A stretch of 57,746 bases of DNA from Rhodobacter sp. (lineage in GTDB: Bacteria; Pseudomonadota; Alphaproteobacteria; Rhodobacterales; Rhodobacteraceae): the NCBI GenBank assembly GCA_027489175.1, contig JAIYAE010000030.1, positions 1 to 57,746 on the forward strand, read 5' to 3'. The first letter of the stretch is position 1, and the number at the start of each line of letters is the position of its first letter. A program made the translations under genes and the position numbers. Under the pieces are notes generated by a model. That model made no database searches. It worked only from the letters and a program-made list of their open reading frames with translations, and had not been told where the DNA came from. Of the stretch, positions 18,165-27,390 are shown piece by piece.

Positions 18165-19154
18165 TCAGCTTTCCTGCGCCGCGCCGGGGCTGGGGCCAGG
18201 GCCGGGGGTCGGGCGCCAGCCCACGGCCTTTTCCCCCAGCTTGCGGAACTTGTCCGAGGCTTGGGTCAACCGCCCGCGCCATTCGGCGTTCGGTTGCTGG
18301 CCTTCGGTGACCTTGAAGAACACCTGCAGCATGCAGGCGACGGCAAAGGGCTCGATCAGGGCCGCCTTGACGGCCCAAGCGAAGACAACTGCGAAGACGA
18401 ACATCCCCGCACTGCTTTCGCCCGGCAAAAGGTAGACCACCGCCGCCGCCGGGGCGAGCATCAGAAGGAACACCAGCGCCGCCAAAAGCCAGGTGATCAG
18501 GGTCAGCCAGGCCGCATTGACCAGCATCGCCCGGCCGTTCTGCGCGTAAAGGACCAGCCCGTCATGCGCCGCTTCCCAGGCGTTTTCAGACCGGGTGCGG
18601 ATCGCATGGCCCAGAATCACCTCATCCACCAGCCCGACCGCCAGCCGCAGATAGGCTCGCAGCGCCCCCATCAGCCGGTCAAGCCCCGGGATCGGCAGGA
18701 TAGAGAGCAGCCCCTCCATCAACCCGGTGACGACATTGATCACCCCCTTGATCAACTGATCCAGCGCGAAGAGGGCCGAGGATTGGCCGAAGCGCTCCGT
18801 CACCACGCCCTTGGCATAGGCAATCTGACCCTGCCCGCCCGGCACCGGCTTGCCGTCCATCAGTTCGACCATCACCGCAATGTGCCCGGCCTTGACCAGG
18901 TAAAGGATGTAGTCGCGGAAGAAGAAGATCACCCCCGCCGTCAGGCCAAAGCCCGCAGCGCCGCCCCAGAAAGTGCTGGAGGCCTGAAAGTCGGCATCCC
19001 CGAACAGCCCCACGCCATAACCGACGCCCGCGCCGGTTCCGGTCACGATGATCAGCGCCGCGGTGATGCCGAAATAGACCACCGCGCGAAAGATCACGAA
19101 AGGCGCGGTCTGCGCCATAAGTCCCAAAGCCTTGAAAACGCTAAAATCCCACAT
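18165..19154 (-). CDS. Multi-span membrane protein of unknown function
   Basis: 329 residues from the ATG at 19154; an in-frame start at 19208, 3 bp after the dxs stop, is also possible. At least six hydrophobic segments are visible (for example FVIFRAVVYFGITAALIIV and WLLAALVFLLMLAPAAAVVYL) with a Pro-rich C-terminus. I do not recognise the family. It sits directly downstream of dxs on the same strand, so it may be read as the last gene of the dxs transcript. Confidence 0.75.
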   Translation of the reverse strand: MWDFSVFKALGLMAQTAPFVIFRAVVYFGITAALIIVTGTGAGVGYGVGLFGDADFQASSTFWGGAAGFGLTAGVIFFFRDYILYLVKAGHIAVMVELMDGKPVPGGQGQIAYAKGVVTERFGQSSALFALDQLIKGVINVVTGLMEGLLSILPIPGLDRLMGALRAYLRLAVGLVDEVILGHAIRTRSENAWEAAHDGLVLYAQNGRAMLVNAAWLTLITWLLAALVFLLMLAPAAAVVYLLPGESSAGMFVFAVVFAWAVKAALIEPFAVACMLQVFFKVTEGQQPNAEWRGRLTQASDKFRKLGEKAVGWRPTPGPGPSPGAAQES

Positions 19155-19211
19155 GACAATATCCCAATACCCTGCAAGCAGGGTGACCGGGCTGCCCGCA
19201 AAAATCAAGCG

Positions 19212-21146
19212 TCAGATCGCCTTGGGCCGCTGCAGGGGCACCGGCTTCTGGGCCAGCTTCAACGCCAAGCCGCGCAAAGTTTCGGCAATATCGGCGGCGG
19301 TCAGACGGGCCTCGGCATACATCTGGGCAGGGCTTGCCTGGTCGATGAAGCTGTCGGGCAGCGTCAGCGTGCGGATCAGCCGCCCCCGGTCCAACCCGCC
19401 TGAACCCGCCAGGTAGTGCAGCACCTGCGCGCCAAATCCGCCTTGCGCGCCTTGCTCCACCGTCACCAGCGCACCATGTTCGGCGATCAGCAAGTCGATC
19501 AGCGCGGTGTCCAGCGGCTTGGCGAAACGTGCATCGGCGACAGTGACGGCCAAACCTTCCTCGGCCAGCATGTCGGCGGCCAGCAGCGCCTCGGACAGAT
19601 GCGCACCGAAGGACAGGATCGCGAGCGTCCCGCCCTCCCGCACGATCCGGCCCTTGCCAATCTCTAGCGGCACGCCTTCGGCCGGCAATTCGACCCCGAC
19701 CCCTTCGCCCCGCGGATAGCGGAAGGCAATCGGCCCTGTGTCATGGGCGGCGGCGGTCGCCATCATGTGAACCAGTTCCGCCTCATCGCCCGCGGCCATT
19801 ACGGTCATGTTCGGCAGGCTGGCCAGAAACCCGATGTCAAAAGCCCCGGCATGCGTCGCCCCGTCCTGCCCCACCAGGCCTGCGCGGTCGATGGCAAAGC
19901 GGACCGGCAGGTTCTGCAGCGCCACATCATGCACGATCTGGTCATAACCGCGTTGCAGGAAGCTGGAATAGATAGCGCAGAAGGGCCGCATGCCGGATGC
20001 TGCCAGCCCTGCGGCAAAGGTCACGCCGTGCTGTTCGGCAATGCCCACGTCAAACACCCGCGCCGGAAAGCGCTTGGCCATCACGTCAAGGCCCGTGCCG
20101 CCCGGCATCGCCGCCGTGATCGCCACGATACGCGGGTCGCGGGCCGCCATCTGGGTCAGCCGCTCGCCGAACACTTGCGTATAGCTGGGCGCGTTCGACT
20201 TCGACTTGACCTGCGCGCCGGTGGCCACGTCAAACTTCGCCACGCCATGATACTTGTCGTCGGCGCCTTCCGCCGGAGCATAGCCCTTGCCCTTGACCGT
20301 CACGCAATGGATCAGCACCGGGCCGGATGCGCGGGCCTTCGCAGCCCGCAAGGTGGCCAGAAGCTGGCCCATGTCATGCCCGTCAATCGGGCCGATGTAT
20401 TCAAAGCCGAATTCCTCAAACAGCGTCCCGCCGCCGGGCGTGCCGGTCACCAAGGCCCGCGCCCGGCGCGCGCCGTCACGGACCGGGCCGGGCAGTGCGG
20501 ATTCGATCCCTTCCGCCGCCGCGCGCAACATCGCCAGCGGGCCCTTCTCGGCAATGCCGTTCAGATAGGTCGACATCGCGCCCACCGGGGGGGCAATCGA
20601 CATGTCGTTGTCGTTCAGGATCACGAACAGCCGTTTCTTCAGGTGCCCGGCATGGTTCATCGCCTCATAGGCCATGCCGGCGGTGATCGCTCCATCCCCG
20701 ATCACGGCGATGGTATCGCCGACAGGCATCCCCATCTCGCGCCCCATCGCAAAACCAAGGGCGGCGCTGATCGAGGTTGAGGAATGCGCCGCACCGAACG
20801 GGTCGTATTCGCTTTCCGACCTTTTGGTGAACCCCGACAGGCCCCCCTTCTGCCGCAGGGTCCCCATCGCCTCGCGCCGACCGGTGATGATCTTGTGCGG
20901 ATAGCACTGATGGCCCACGTCCCAGATCAGCTTGTCAAACGGCGTGGTGAAGACGGCATGGATCGCCACCGTCAGCTCCACCACCCCAAGGGATGAGCCG
21001 AGATGCCCACCGGTGCGGCTGACCGTCTCGATCGTCTCCTGACGCAGCTCATTGGCAAGGGTGCCAAGCTCGGCATCGTTCAGACGCTTGAGGTCGGCCG
21101 GACAGGCTACGCGGTCCAGGGTTGGGGTGCGGCTGTCTTGGGTCAT
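19212..21146 (-). CDS. dxs: 1-deoxy-D-xylulose-5-phosphate synthase
   Basis: 644 residues from the ATG at 21146, fixed by AAAGGAGG directly upstream. It condenses pyruvate and glyceraldehyde 3-phosphate in the first MEP-pathway step, supplying isoprenoids for carotenoids, the phytyl tail and quinones. The thiamine-diphosphate motif starts at IGDGAITAG and ends in [21 protein letters not shown] lies near the N-terminus. It follows pufX, as in Rhodobacter, but a strong terminator intervenes, so it probably also has its own transcription signal. Confidence 0.96.
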   Translation of the reverse strand: MTQDSRTPTLDRVACPADLKRLNDAELGTLANELRQETIETVSRTGGHLGSSLGVVELTVAIHAVFTTPFDKLIWDVGHQCYPHKIITGRREAMGTLRQKGGLSGFTKRSESEYDPFGAAHSSTSISAALGFAMGREMGMPVGDTIAVIGDGAITAGMAYEAMNHAGHLKKRLFVILNDNDMSIAPPVGAMSTYLNGIAEKGPLAMLRAAAEGIESALPGPVRDGARRARALVTGTPGGGTLFEEFGFEYIGPIDGHDMGQLLATLRAAKARASGPVLIHCVTVKGKGYAPAEGADDKYHGVAKFDVATGAQVKSKSNAPSYTQVFGERLTQMAARDPRIVAITAAMPGGTGLDVMAKRFPARVFDVGIAEQHGVTFAAGLAASGMRPFCAIYSSFLQRGYDQIVHDVALQNLPVRFAIDRAGLVGQDGATHAGAFDIGFLASLPNMTVMAAGDEAELVHMMATAAAHDTGPIAFRYPRGEGVGVELPAEGVPLEIGKGRIVREGGTLAILSFGAHLSEALLAADMLAEEGLAVTVADARFAKPLDTALIDLLIAEHGALVTVEQGAQGGFGAQVLHYLAGSGGLDRGRLIRTLTLPDSFIDQASPAQMYAEARLTAADIAETLRGLALKLAQKPVPLQRPKAI

Positions 21147-21164
21147 CTTGCGCCTCCTTTGGGG

Positions 21165-21200
21165 GAAAAAAGTGCCGTGTGAGGGTGACCCACACGGCAC
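21165..21200 (-). terminator. Rho-independent terminator of the puf operon
   Basis: Perfect 10-bp stem GTGCCGTGTG (21172-21181) / CACACGGCAC (21191-21200), followed on the minus strand by six T (plus-strand A run 21166-21171). It lies 120 bp after the pufX stop and just before the dxs ribosome-binding site. Confidence 0.9.
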
Positions 21201-21253
21201 CAGGTCCCTGTCGCCAACAGGAAGGGAACCGGGCTCATGGTCTTGCGCCCCGG

Positions 21254-21277
21254 ATCCGGGCTGGCAAAGGCCCGGAT
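21254..21277 (-). repeat. Inverted repeat (RNA hairpin) in the pufX 3' UTR
   Basis: Stem ATCCGGGC (21254-21261) / GCCCGGAT (21270-21277), 8 bp, 8-base loop, no T run. It probably stabilises or structures the puf 3' UTR. Confidence 0.6.
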
Positions 21278-21284
21278 GGCATGC

Positions 21285-21310
21285 GGGGGGCGGGGTTTGG
21301 CCCGCCCCCC
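21285..21310 (-). repeat. GC-only hairpin directly after pufX
   Basis: Perfect 10-bp all-GC stem (21285-21294 / 21301-21310) with a 6-base loop, starting 9 bases after the pufX stop. There is no U tract, so it more likely blocks 3' exonucleases than ends transcription. Confidence 0.7.
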
Positions 21311-21319
21311 GGTTCATTG

Positions 21320-21538
21320 TCAGGGCTCACCGCGGTCAATGGTGTCCCAGGTGTTCGGATCCGGCGTGTCGCGGCTTTCCGCCGGCAACAGCAGGCCGAT
21401 GCCGTACAGCACGCCGAGGACCAGACCGATCGTCACGACAAAGGCTGCGGCCATACCGGCCCCCTTCATCATCTGGCCAAGTCCCCAGTACGCGATGCTG
21501 GCAAAGCGCCCTTCTCGGAAATAGTCGTTGTCAGACAT
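21320..21538 (-). CDS. pufX: Photosynthetic reaction centre-LH1 core protein PufX
   Basis: 72 residues from the ATG at 21538 (GAGGAGAGAG upstream). PufX sits in the LH1 ring and keeps a gap for quinone exchange; it is found only in Rhodobacter-type phototrophs. The [12 protein letters not shown] stretch, the single transmembrane helix and [13 protein letters not shown] match the family layout (QMMKGAG ... LP ... APN). It is shorter at the C-terminus than the R. sphaeroides protein. The helix holds overlapping GxxxG steps at G38, G42 and G46. Its ATG is 10 bp after pufM. Confidence 0.93.
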   Translation of the reverse strand: MSDNDYFREGRFASIAYWGLGQMMKGAGMAAAFVVTIGLVLGVLYGIGLLLPAESRDTPDPNTWDTIDRGEP

Positions 21539-21548
21539 CACTCTCTCC

Positions 21549-22472
21549 TCAATCCAGCGGCGCGTAGCCGTGCTCCTGTGCCCAGACAAACCAGTTGTCC
21601 ACCACAGTGCCGGTCAACAGGATGCCGATACCGCCAGTCAGCGTCACCAGGATCGCGAACCACCAGGCCCAGCGGTGAATCCCCTCCATCGTGGCATTGA
21701 ACCCCATGGTCCAGCGCCAGAAAAGGGCCGCACGTTCCGAGGCGGTGCCCCGGTCGGCGATCTGCTCAAGCTCCCGGTCGCCACCAAAGCGGCTGACGGC
21801 CAGGATCGTCGCCCCGTGCATCGCAAACAGCAGCGCCGATCCGTAGAGGAAGACAATGCTAAGGGCGTGGAACGGGTTGTAGAACAGGTTGCCGTAGGAC
21901 AGGCTGAAGTTGTTGGTCCAATCCAGGTGCGTGAAGATGCCGTAGGGCACCGCCTCGCTCCAGGATCCCATCAGGATCGGCCGGAACAGGCCAAGGACCA
22001 GGAACAGCCAGATCGCCGACGCAAAGGCATAGCAGACATGCTTGCCCATCCCCAGGGCTTGCGCCCGAAGGTAGCTGCGCACCCACCAGGACAGCACGCT
22101 GACCAGAAGGAAGAACGAGGCGATCAGGAAGTAGCCGCCTTCCGCAATCGGCGGGAAGCGCAGCCCGTAGGAGGCATCCGGCGGATCAAGCGACAGCCAG
22201 AAGAGGTCGCGCAGGAAGACCGCCGGATTGTAGCCTGCCTGATCCCAGAACCAGGCGCCGACCATGAAGAACCAGACAGCGCCTGCGAACAGCGAAACCA
22301 CCCCCATCGTGCCCAGATAGACGGGCCCAAGCTGGGCGTTCCCGAACCAGCCAGCAAGGGTGGAGAACCGCGCCCCCCGGCCCCGGCTGGCCAGGTCCAC
22401 GCCCTCGACCATCCCCATTTCGGGGGCGCCGCGAACCTGCACCTGGGTAAAGATGTTCTGATACTCAGCCAT
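21549..22472 (-). CDS. pufM: Photosynthetic reaction centre M subunit
   Basis: 307 residues, five transmembrane helices. It binds half of the special pair, accessory pigments and QA. Conserved ligands are visible: the His in IFTHLDW and in NPFHALS for bacteriochlorophylls, the His of AMHGAT and of EGIHRW plus the Glu of [10 protein letters not shown] for the non-haem iron, and the Trp of FWRWTMG in the QA pocket. Its start overlaps the pufL stop by 8 bp (ATGGCTGA), coupling L and M synthesis 1:1. Confidence 0.99.
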   Translation of the reverse strand: MAEYQNIFTQVQVRGAPEMGMVEGVDLASRGRGARFSTLAGWFGNAQLGPVYLGTMGVVSLFAGAVWFFMVGAWFWDQAGYNPAVFLRDLFWLSLDPPDASYGLRFPPIAEGGYFLIASFFLLVSVLSWWVRSYLRAQALGMGKHVCYAFASAIWLFLVLGLFRPILMGSWSEAVPYGIFTHLDWTNNFSLSYGNLFYNPFHALSIVFLYGSALLFAMHGATILAVSRFGGDRELEQIADRGTASERAALFWRWTMGFNATMEGIHRWAWWFAILVTLTGGIGILLTGTVVDNWFVWAQEHGYAPLD

Positions 22473-23313
22473 TTACGCCTCCCGCAATGTCAGCCCACCA
22501 CGGCAGCTGCAGCCACCAATCCCACCAGACGACCCATTGGTCGAACCAGATGGTTCCCGAGATCACGATGCAGACCGCGCTCCAGAAGCCCGCGTTCAGC
22601 GCCAGAAGCAGCCCCAGGCGGTGGATGCCCAGCGTGCCGACCGAATAGCCGATGAAATCGCGGAAGAACGTGTCTTCATGTTCCGGCGTCCGCATTTCGC
22701 GGCCCTTTTCAGGGTTGGCGGCCGACAGGATCAGCGCGCCATGCAGTGCCAGCGCCAGCGCGTTGGTGAAGAAGAAGCTCACCGCGATCATATGCGCCGG
22801 GTTGTAGTGGAAGTTTCCGTATTGGTAGCCCGTGTTCGACACCCAATCGAGGTGCGTCCAGATGCCGTAGGGAAAGGCATAGCCCCAGGCCCCCATCAGC
22901 ACCGGCCGGATCACGACCAGCGTCACATAGGCGAAGATCGCCACCCCGAAGGCGAAGGGCACGTGGTAGCCCATCCCCAGTTTGCGGCAGATTTCCACCT
23001 CACGCAGCATCCAGCTGACAAAGGCGCAAATCGCACAGATGGTGACCAGCTGCCAAAGCCCGCCTTCCCGCAACGGCGCGAAGGCCAGACCGTTTTCAAC
23101 CGCTGGCGGATCGATCGAGATCAGCCAGGGATTCCAGACCCCTTCCAAAGCGGTCCCGTAGAAGATCAGGATCGTGCCAAGGGCCGCAAAAAAGAACGTC
23201 GTGACGCCAAAGAAGCCGACATAGAAGGGACCCACCCAGAAATCGAACAGGTTCCCGCCGACCAACGTGCCTCCCGGCACGCGATATTTTCGTTCGAAGC
23301 TGAGCAGTGCCAT
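22465..23313 (-). CDS. pufL: Photosynthetic reaction centre L subunit
   Basis: 282 residues. The N-terminus [15 protein letters not shown] and most of the helices are nearly as in R. sphaeroides. It carries Glu in [10 protein letters not shown] (proton path to QB), His residues in IWTHLDW, NPAHMIA, ALHGAL and TLGIHRLG for pigments and iron. It forms the active electron-transfer branch in the intracytoplasmic membrane. It follows pufA after a 138-bp gap holding the stabilising hairpin. Confidence 0.99.
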   Translation of the reverse strand: MALLSFERKYRVPGGTLVGGNLFDFWVGPFYVGFFGVTTFFFAALGTILIFYGTALEGVWNPWLISIDPPAVENGLAFAPLREGGLWQLVTICAICAFVSWMLREVEICRKLGMGYHVPFAFGVAIFAYVTLVVIRPVLMGAWGYAFPYGIWTHLDWVSNTGYQYGNFHYNPAHMIAVSFFFTNALALALHGALILSAANPEKGREMRTPEHEDTFFRDFIGYSVGTLGIHRLGLLLALNAGFWSAVCIVISGTIWFDQWVVWWDWWLQLPWWADIAGGVNG

Positions 23314-23401
23314 GCTTCTTTCTCCGCTAAATCCGGGGCGTGCATCGGGCGCGAGACGCTTGGCCTGCCGGAAGGTGACTGTCCCTATAAGTGTCGCGGG
23401 C

Positions 23402-23422
23402 GGCGGCGGTCAGACCGCCGCC
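23402..23422 (-). repeat. pufBA-pufLM intercistronic hairpin
   Basis: Stem GGCGGCGGT (23402-23410) / ACCGCCGCC (23414-23422) with loop CAG, 29 bases after the pufA stop. In Rhodobacter a hairpin at this place protects the pufBA segment from 3' decay and sets the excess of LH1 over reaction centre; the same role is inferred here. Confidence 0.8.
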
Positions 23423-23451
23423 CACAACGATGGCCATGGAGGGCCATGGGT

Positions 23452-23637
23452 CTACTCGGTCGCAGCAACGCCTTGTGCGGCCAGCGCACGGGCACCGGCT
23501 TCTTCAAGCCAGTTGTAGCCAGGGGTGCTCAGGAGCACGAGGTGGATCATCGCGGCCAGCAGGAACAGGAAGACGCCCTGGGCAACGAAGACACGGCGAG
23601 GATCGAAGATCAGCCAGATTTTGTAGAACTTGGACAT
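23452..23637 (-). CDS. pufA: LH1 antenna alpha polypeptide
   Basis: 61 residues. [25 protein letters not shown] is not quoted in full here, but the [11 protein letters not shown] start, the transmembrane helix, His32 (bacteriochlorophyll ligand) and Trp43 (H-bond partner giving the red shift) are all at the usual positions. It packs with PufB to form the ring around the reaction centre. GAGGAGA precedes the ATG, and pufB ends 12 bp upstream. Confidence 0.98.
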   Translation of the reverse strand: MSKFYKIWLIFDPRRVFVAQGVFLFLLAAMIHLVLLSTPGYNWLEEAGARALAAQGVAATE

Positions 23638-23649
23638 TTCTCTATCTCC

Positions 23650-23799
23650 TCAAAACCACGGGCGCCAGATGTACACAGCCAGGTGTGCAACCACGGCAAC
23701 TGCCGTGAAGAGCACGAGCCCGCTCATGTAGACGGAGTGCAGCTCTTGCGCCTGCTCGTCGGTAAGACCTGTGAAGCTCAGGTCGGTTCTATCAGCCAT
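23650..23799 (-). CDS. pufB: LH1 antenna beta polypeptide
   Basis: 49 residues from the ATG at 23799 (GGAGG upstream); the longer open frame to 23943 is untranslated leader. [15 protein letters not shown] is the typical N-terminus. His21 and His39 are in place, His39 being the bacteriochlorophyll ligand, and the end IWRPWF is diagnostic. It is the first gene of the stable pufBA mRNA segment. Confidence 0.98.
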   Translation of the reverse strand: MADRTDLSFTGLTDEQAQELHSVYMSGLVLFTAVAVVAHLAVYIWRPWF

Positions 23800-23823
23800 A
23801 GTATCCTCCGAAGGGGTTGACTG

Positions 23824-23842
23824 AGCCGCATACCCTGCGGCT
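23824..23842 (-). repeat. Small hairpin in the pufB leader
   Basis: AGCCGCA (23824-23830) / TGCGGCT (23836-23842), 7-bp stem with a 5-base loop, 25 bases before the pufB start. It could mark the 5' end of the processed pufBA message. Confidence 0.5.
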
Positions 23843-23962
23843 GGGTTCACGGGTTGGCGGAATGCCTTCCCGAGTTTCTCCGCACCCCCCCTCACGAACA
23901 GTGGGGATGCAGTGAATGGCAATTCTGGTGGGCGTGGGCGCACAGGCCACCAGAGGATCGAG

Positions 23963-24042
23963 CTGCCGGGGTCCGGATCCGGCAGAGTGCACCCCCCGCG
24001 CCCTTGGGGCGCGAAGCGTGAATATTGGCGGCCTTACGGCCG
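23963..24042 (-). repeat. Cluster of three hairpins after pufQ
   Basis: Three inverted repeats in 80 bases: CTGCCGG/CCGGCAG (23963-23969, 23979-23985), CGCGCCC/GGGCGCG (23997-24003, 24007-24013) and CGGCC/GGCCG around the pufQ stop (24029-24042). None has a U tract. The remaining pufQ-pufB gap shows no ORF I can support. In Rhodobacter this gap is where RNase E trims the puf mRNA. Confidence 0.6.
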
Positions 24043-24270
24043 GAAGATTGCCGGGGTGATCGCCCCAGCTTCCCGCCAGGCGCGGGCCAGGGGCCCATGT
24101 ACCGGCAGATGACGGTCGCGGATCAGGGCGAAGGCCCAGGCCAGGGCGGCGAAGGGGATCGCCACCAGGAAGATCAGCGCGAAGTAGACGTAGAATTCGG
24201 CCCGGGGCGTCCGGTGGCCGTGGCTTGCACCATGGCTGTCGTGATGGCCGCCTGCAGTGTGATCACTCAT
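24034..24270 (-). CDS. pufQ: PufQ, bacteriochlorophyll synthesis/assembly factor
   Basis: 78 residues with one transmembrane helix (about 28-50) and the conserved C-terminal [15 protein letters not shown]. PufQ is needed for normal bacteriochlorophyll formation and is thought to handle porphyrin intermediates. Here the first 20 residues contain six His, unlike the Rhodobacter capsulatus protein as I remember it. The ATG overlaps the bchZ stop (ATGA). Confidence 0.93.
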   Translation of the reverse strand: MSDHTAGGHHDSHGASHGHRTPRAEFYVYFALIFLVAIPFAALAWAFALIRDRHLPVHGPLARAWREAGAITPAIFRP

Positions 24271-25754
24271 TGGACCTCTCCCTTGTTTGTCTTTTGGGCC
24301 GCAGCCGGGCGCTGTGCGCCCAAGGCCGCGACGAATTCGAAAACCACCCGTTCCGCCCCTTGATCGAGGGCAGATTTCTCTGCCGCGTCGCGCAAGGTCC
24401 GGGCCGCGGAAATCCGCGTCAGGATGGGATGCTCGGACACGATCCGGTCCAGCTCGGCCTGCGCATCGACATCCCAGGGGAAGTCACGGCGCAGCGTGGT
24501 GGGGGTGGCGGCGGTGCTGTCCATTTCCGTGCCCAAGGGCAGGATGTGGAAGAGCGCGTCGAACAACCCGTTGCAGACTTCCTGCAGCAGATAGACCGCC
24601 CCGGCGTAGCCCATGAAGGGCGTGCCCGTGGCGCGGCGGATGGCGGCACCGGGGAAGCTGGCCGGGATGAAACTGGGCGCCGGCCCGTGCCCGCCCTTCA
24701 GTTCCGCCAGATACATCTTTTCGTTGATCGACCCCATGACGATCAGCGGCCGATGCTGGCGCAGACCTGCGCGCACGGCTTCGTTGTTCGTCTTGGTGCC
24801 CGCCACCCGCGCCACGGCCAGGGCGCACGGCAGGCCAAGGTCCGTCTCCAGATAGTTGCGGATGCCGCGGGTGTAGGTCTCGTTCGCCACGATGGCGAAG
24901 CTGGCCGTCGCAAAGAAATCCTGCGTGACGGACCGCCAAAGGTCCCACAGGGGCTTCAGCGTCGAATGCTTTTCCTTGGCGATGAACGGCTCCGGGTCCA
25001 GACCCAGCATCTCGCCCAGCTGGCGCAGGAATTTCGTCGTCGATTCAAGGCCGATGGGCGCTTGCAGATAGGGCTTGCCCAGACATTCGGCGAGGCCGCG
25101 GCCAAACTCACGATACATCACGATATTCGCGTCGGCGTTGACCAGATTCCGCATCTCAGCCAGGTGCGCGCCCAAGGGCATCACCATGTTGACCTCGGCC
25201 CCGATGCCTTCGACCAGGCGGCGGATCTCATGCAGGTCGCTGGCCATGTTGAAGGTGCCGTACATCGGCCCCAGAATGTTCACGCGGGGCTTGTCTTGCG
25301 GCTCCCGCGCCTTTTCGGGCGGCATCCGGCCCTTGGTCATCCCGAATTCGGTGAAGATCCAGGTCATCGCCCGGTCGGCGCATTGCCATTGGTCTTCGTC
25401 AATCGTGCGCGGCAGGAAGCGCTGGATGTTGGTGCCCTGCGGCGTGACCCCACCCCCGATCATCTCGGCTATCGACCCGGTGACCACCACCGCCGGCAGC
25501 GCCGGGTCCAGGGTCTTCCACGCCCGCGCCATCGAGGCTTCGGTGCCCGAGGTCATCTCATCCTCACCCAAGCCCGTCACCACGATCGGCAGTTCATGCG
25601 GCGGCAGGGCGTCGGTGTAGTGCAGGACGGAGGTGACAGGCAGGTTCTCACAGCCCACCGGCCCGTCGATGACAACCTGCAGGCCCTTGACCGCACAGAA
25701 GGCATAGATCGCCCCCCAGTAACCGCCCGCCCGATCATGATCCTGGATCAGCAT
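24267..25754 (-). CDS. bchZ: Chlorophyllide a oxidoreductase subunit Z
   Basis: 495 residues. With BchY it forms the catalytic nitrogenase MoFe-like component that reduces ring B of (3-hydroxyethyl/vinyl) chlorophyllide a to the bacteriochlorin. [16 protein letters not shown] near the N-terminus contains the conserved Cys. TGD/PGA loops and a late tetrapyrrole-binding region follow. The start overlaps the bchY stop (TGATG), and the stop overlaps pufQ (ATGA). Confidence 0.98.
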   Translation of the reverse strand: MLIQDHDRAGGYWGAIYAFCAVKGLQVVIDGPVGCENLPVTSVLHYTDALPPHELPIVVTGLGEDEMTSGTEASMARAWKTLDPALPAVVVTGSIAEMIGGGVTPQGTNIQRFLPRTIDEDQWQCADRAMTWIFTEFGMTKGRMPPEKAREPQDKPRVNILGPMYGTFNMASDLHEIRRLVEGIGAEVNMVMPLGAHLAEMRNLVNADANIVMYREFGRGLAECLGKPYLQAPIGLESTTKFLRQLGEMLGLDPEPFIAKEKHSTLKPLWDLWRSVTQDFFATASFAIVANETYTRGIRNYLETDLGLPCALAVARVAGTKTNNEAVRAGLRQHRPLIVMGSINEKMYLAELKGGHGPAPSFIPASFPGAAIRRATGTPFMGYAGAVYLLQEVCNGLFDALFHILPLGTEMDSTAATPTTLRRDFPWDVDAQAELDRIVSEHPILTRISAARTLRDAAEKSALDQGAERVVFEFVAALGAQRPAAAQKTNKGEVQ

Positions 25755-27319
25755 CAGATCATCTCCTCGGCCTTGGCGGCTTTCGCGGCCTTGTCGAGCT
25801 TCTTCTGATGGATCGCCCGGAAATCGGGACGCAGGTTCGGCGCGCCTTCCCAGATCCCCGAGGTATCGCCTTCGCCGACACCGGCGAAGAACTCCTTCAT
25901 CCCTTCCATCCGCTCCTTGCCCGCGATGGCGGCATTCACCACCTGCGCCAAGGACCCAGCGCCCGCAGGCCCCATCAGGGGCCGGGCTGAAATGAGGTTC
26001 GTGAAGTAAAGCGATGGAATGGCAAGCGCTTTTGCCTTCTGGACCAGCGGAGTGGTCCCGATGGCCAGATCAGGCTTGAAGCCCTCCATCGCCGCGAGAT
26101 CATCCTCCAGGCTCGCGCGGAACTTGATCGCGACGCCCTTCGCTTCCAGCCACTCCCGATCCGCCGCCGACCATTCGTTGCGCGCACAAGCCGTGCCCAC
26201 ATAAGGCACATCCGCGCCGCTTTCGATCAACAGGCGGGCGACAAGAAGCTCGCTGCCTTCATACCCGCTCAGCGTGATCCGCCCCTTGATCGGCATTGCT
26301 GCCAAGGCACCCTTGATCGCCGGGCCAAAGGCGTTCTGCGCTGCAGCCACCTTTTCGCCAGCAATTCCATAGGCTTCGCCGATGGCCTTCAACCATCCCA
26401 TCGTACCGTCATACCCAACCGGAGCAGAACCAACCACAGCCCGCCCAGCCGCCTGAAACTCGCGGATCGCGGCGGTGTAGAACGGGTGGATCGCCGCCAC
26501 GACCCCGCAATCGAGTGCTGCATAAAGCTCGCGCCACTCACGGCACGGCACCACGGGACCAGCGGCCAGCCCCATCGGCGCCAGCATCGCGCCGATCATC
26601 ATCGGGTCAGCTGGGAACATCTCACCCAGCAGGGCCACGGCCGGACGGTCTGACCGCCCTTGCGCCGGGGCCGCGACCGGGCCCGCCATGATCTCTTCGC
26701 GGGCATACTTCAGCATCGCCCCGGCCAGCACATCCTTGGCCTCGGCATGGGTCGGCACCCCAAAGCCCGGCACGTCGATCCCGACGATGCGGACACCGTT
26801 GATCTCGGACGGCAGCAGCTTCAACGGAACCCCGGAAGCCGTTGGAACGCAAAGGTTTGTCACCACCACCGCGTCATAACGGTCGGGATCTGCCAGCTCA
26901 TGCACCGCGTCACGGATGTCTTCGAAAAGCTTCCCCGTGACCAGGCTTTCGCTGTTGAAGGGCACATACCCGACCGACCGCCGCGCGCCGTAGAAGTGGC
27001 TGACAAAGGTCAGCCCGTAGACGCAGCAGGCCGACCCCGAAAGTACCGTCGCCACCCGCCGCATCCGCAGACCCACGCGCAAGCTTCCGAAAGCCGGACA
27101 CATGGATTGTGGTTTGTCATGCGGGCCTTGCGGGTAATCCTTCGCGTAACCGTCAAGGAGTTCGGAATTCCCCGCCGCCCGCGCCGCGGCTTCCATCTGG
27201 GTCGCCCCGGAATGGCACCCCATGCCGTCTGCCAACCCCTGGGCATCCCCCCCGGCAGCAGGGCCTTCGCCCCCCGTCAGCGGAGCGGCAACCAGTGTAT
27301 GGCGCAGGCCTTCGGTCAT
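25754..27319 (-). CDS. bchY: Chlorophyllide a oxidoreductase subunit Y
   Basis: 521 residues, partner of BchZ. Fe-S cluster Cys residues are visible in [17 protein letters not shown] and [11 protein letters not shown]. The N-terminal about 60 residues are Gly/Ala-rich and variable. GGAAGG lies a few bases before the ATG, and that ATG overlaps the stop of a 24-codon ORF lying between bchX and bchY. Confidence 0.98.
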   Translation of the reverse strand: MTEGLRHTLVAAPLTGGEGPAAGGDAQGLADGMGCHSGATQMEAAARAAGNSELLDGYAKDYPQGPHDKPQSMCPAFGSLRVGLRMRRVATVLSGSACCVYGLTFVSHFYGARRSVGYVPFNSESLVTGKLFEDIRDAVHELADPDRYDAVVVTNLCVPTASGVPLKLLPSEINGVRIVGIDVPGFGVPTHAEAKDVLAGAMLKYAREEIMAGPVAAPAQGRSDRPAVALLGEMFPADPMMIGAMLAPMGLAAGPVVPCREWRELYAALDCGVVAAIHPFYTAAIREFQAAGRAVVGSAPVGYDGTMGWLKAIGEAYGIAGEKVAAAQNAFGPAIKGALAAMPIKGRITLSGYEGSELLVARLLIESGADVPYVGTACARNEWSAADREWLEAKGVAIKFRASLEDDLAAMEGFKPDLAIGTTPLVQKAKALAIPSLYFTNLISARPLMGPAGAGSLAQVVNAAIAGKERMEGMKEFFAGVGEGDTSGIWEGAPNLRPDFRAIHQKKLDKAAKAAKAEEMI

Positions 27320-27390
27320 TTGCCGGCCTTCCGGGCTTCCAGCGCCTTCAGCGCGGCTTCCAATGCGGCAAGGGCGTCCAGATCACACAT
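27316..27390 (-). CDS. Candidate 24-residue peptide between bchX and bchY
   Basis: ATG at 27390 to TGA at 27316-27318 gives a 24-residue, Ala/Leu/Glu/Lys-rich peptide ([14 protein letters not shown] then [10 protein letters not shown]), predicted as one amphipathic helix. It fills nearly all of the bchX-bchY gap, overlaps the bchX stop by 8 bp (ATGTGTGA) and the bchY start by 4 bp (ATGA). It is not in frame with either gene. I see no good ribosome-binding site of its own, so it would rely on coupling. It may instead be a chance ORF in high-GC DNA. Confidence 0.4.
   Translation of the reverse strand: MCDLDALAALEAALKALEARKAGK

Noticed and set aside
21200..23800. A pufC (tetrahaem cytochrome) gene in the puf operon
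   Set aside because: No CxxCH-rich frame follows pufM; pufX occupies that place, so the reaction centre probably uses a soluble cytochrome c2 or a membrane cytochrome c.
23800..23943. In-frame N-terminal extension of pufB
   Set aside because: The 49-residue form has the ribosome-binding site and the conserved antenna N-terminus; the extension is leader RNA.
24225..25808. 527-codon plus-strand open frame over bchZ
   Set aside because: Shadow of bchZ; no recognisable domain.
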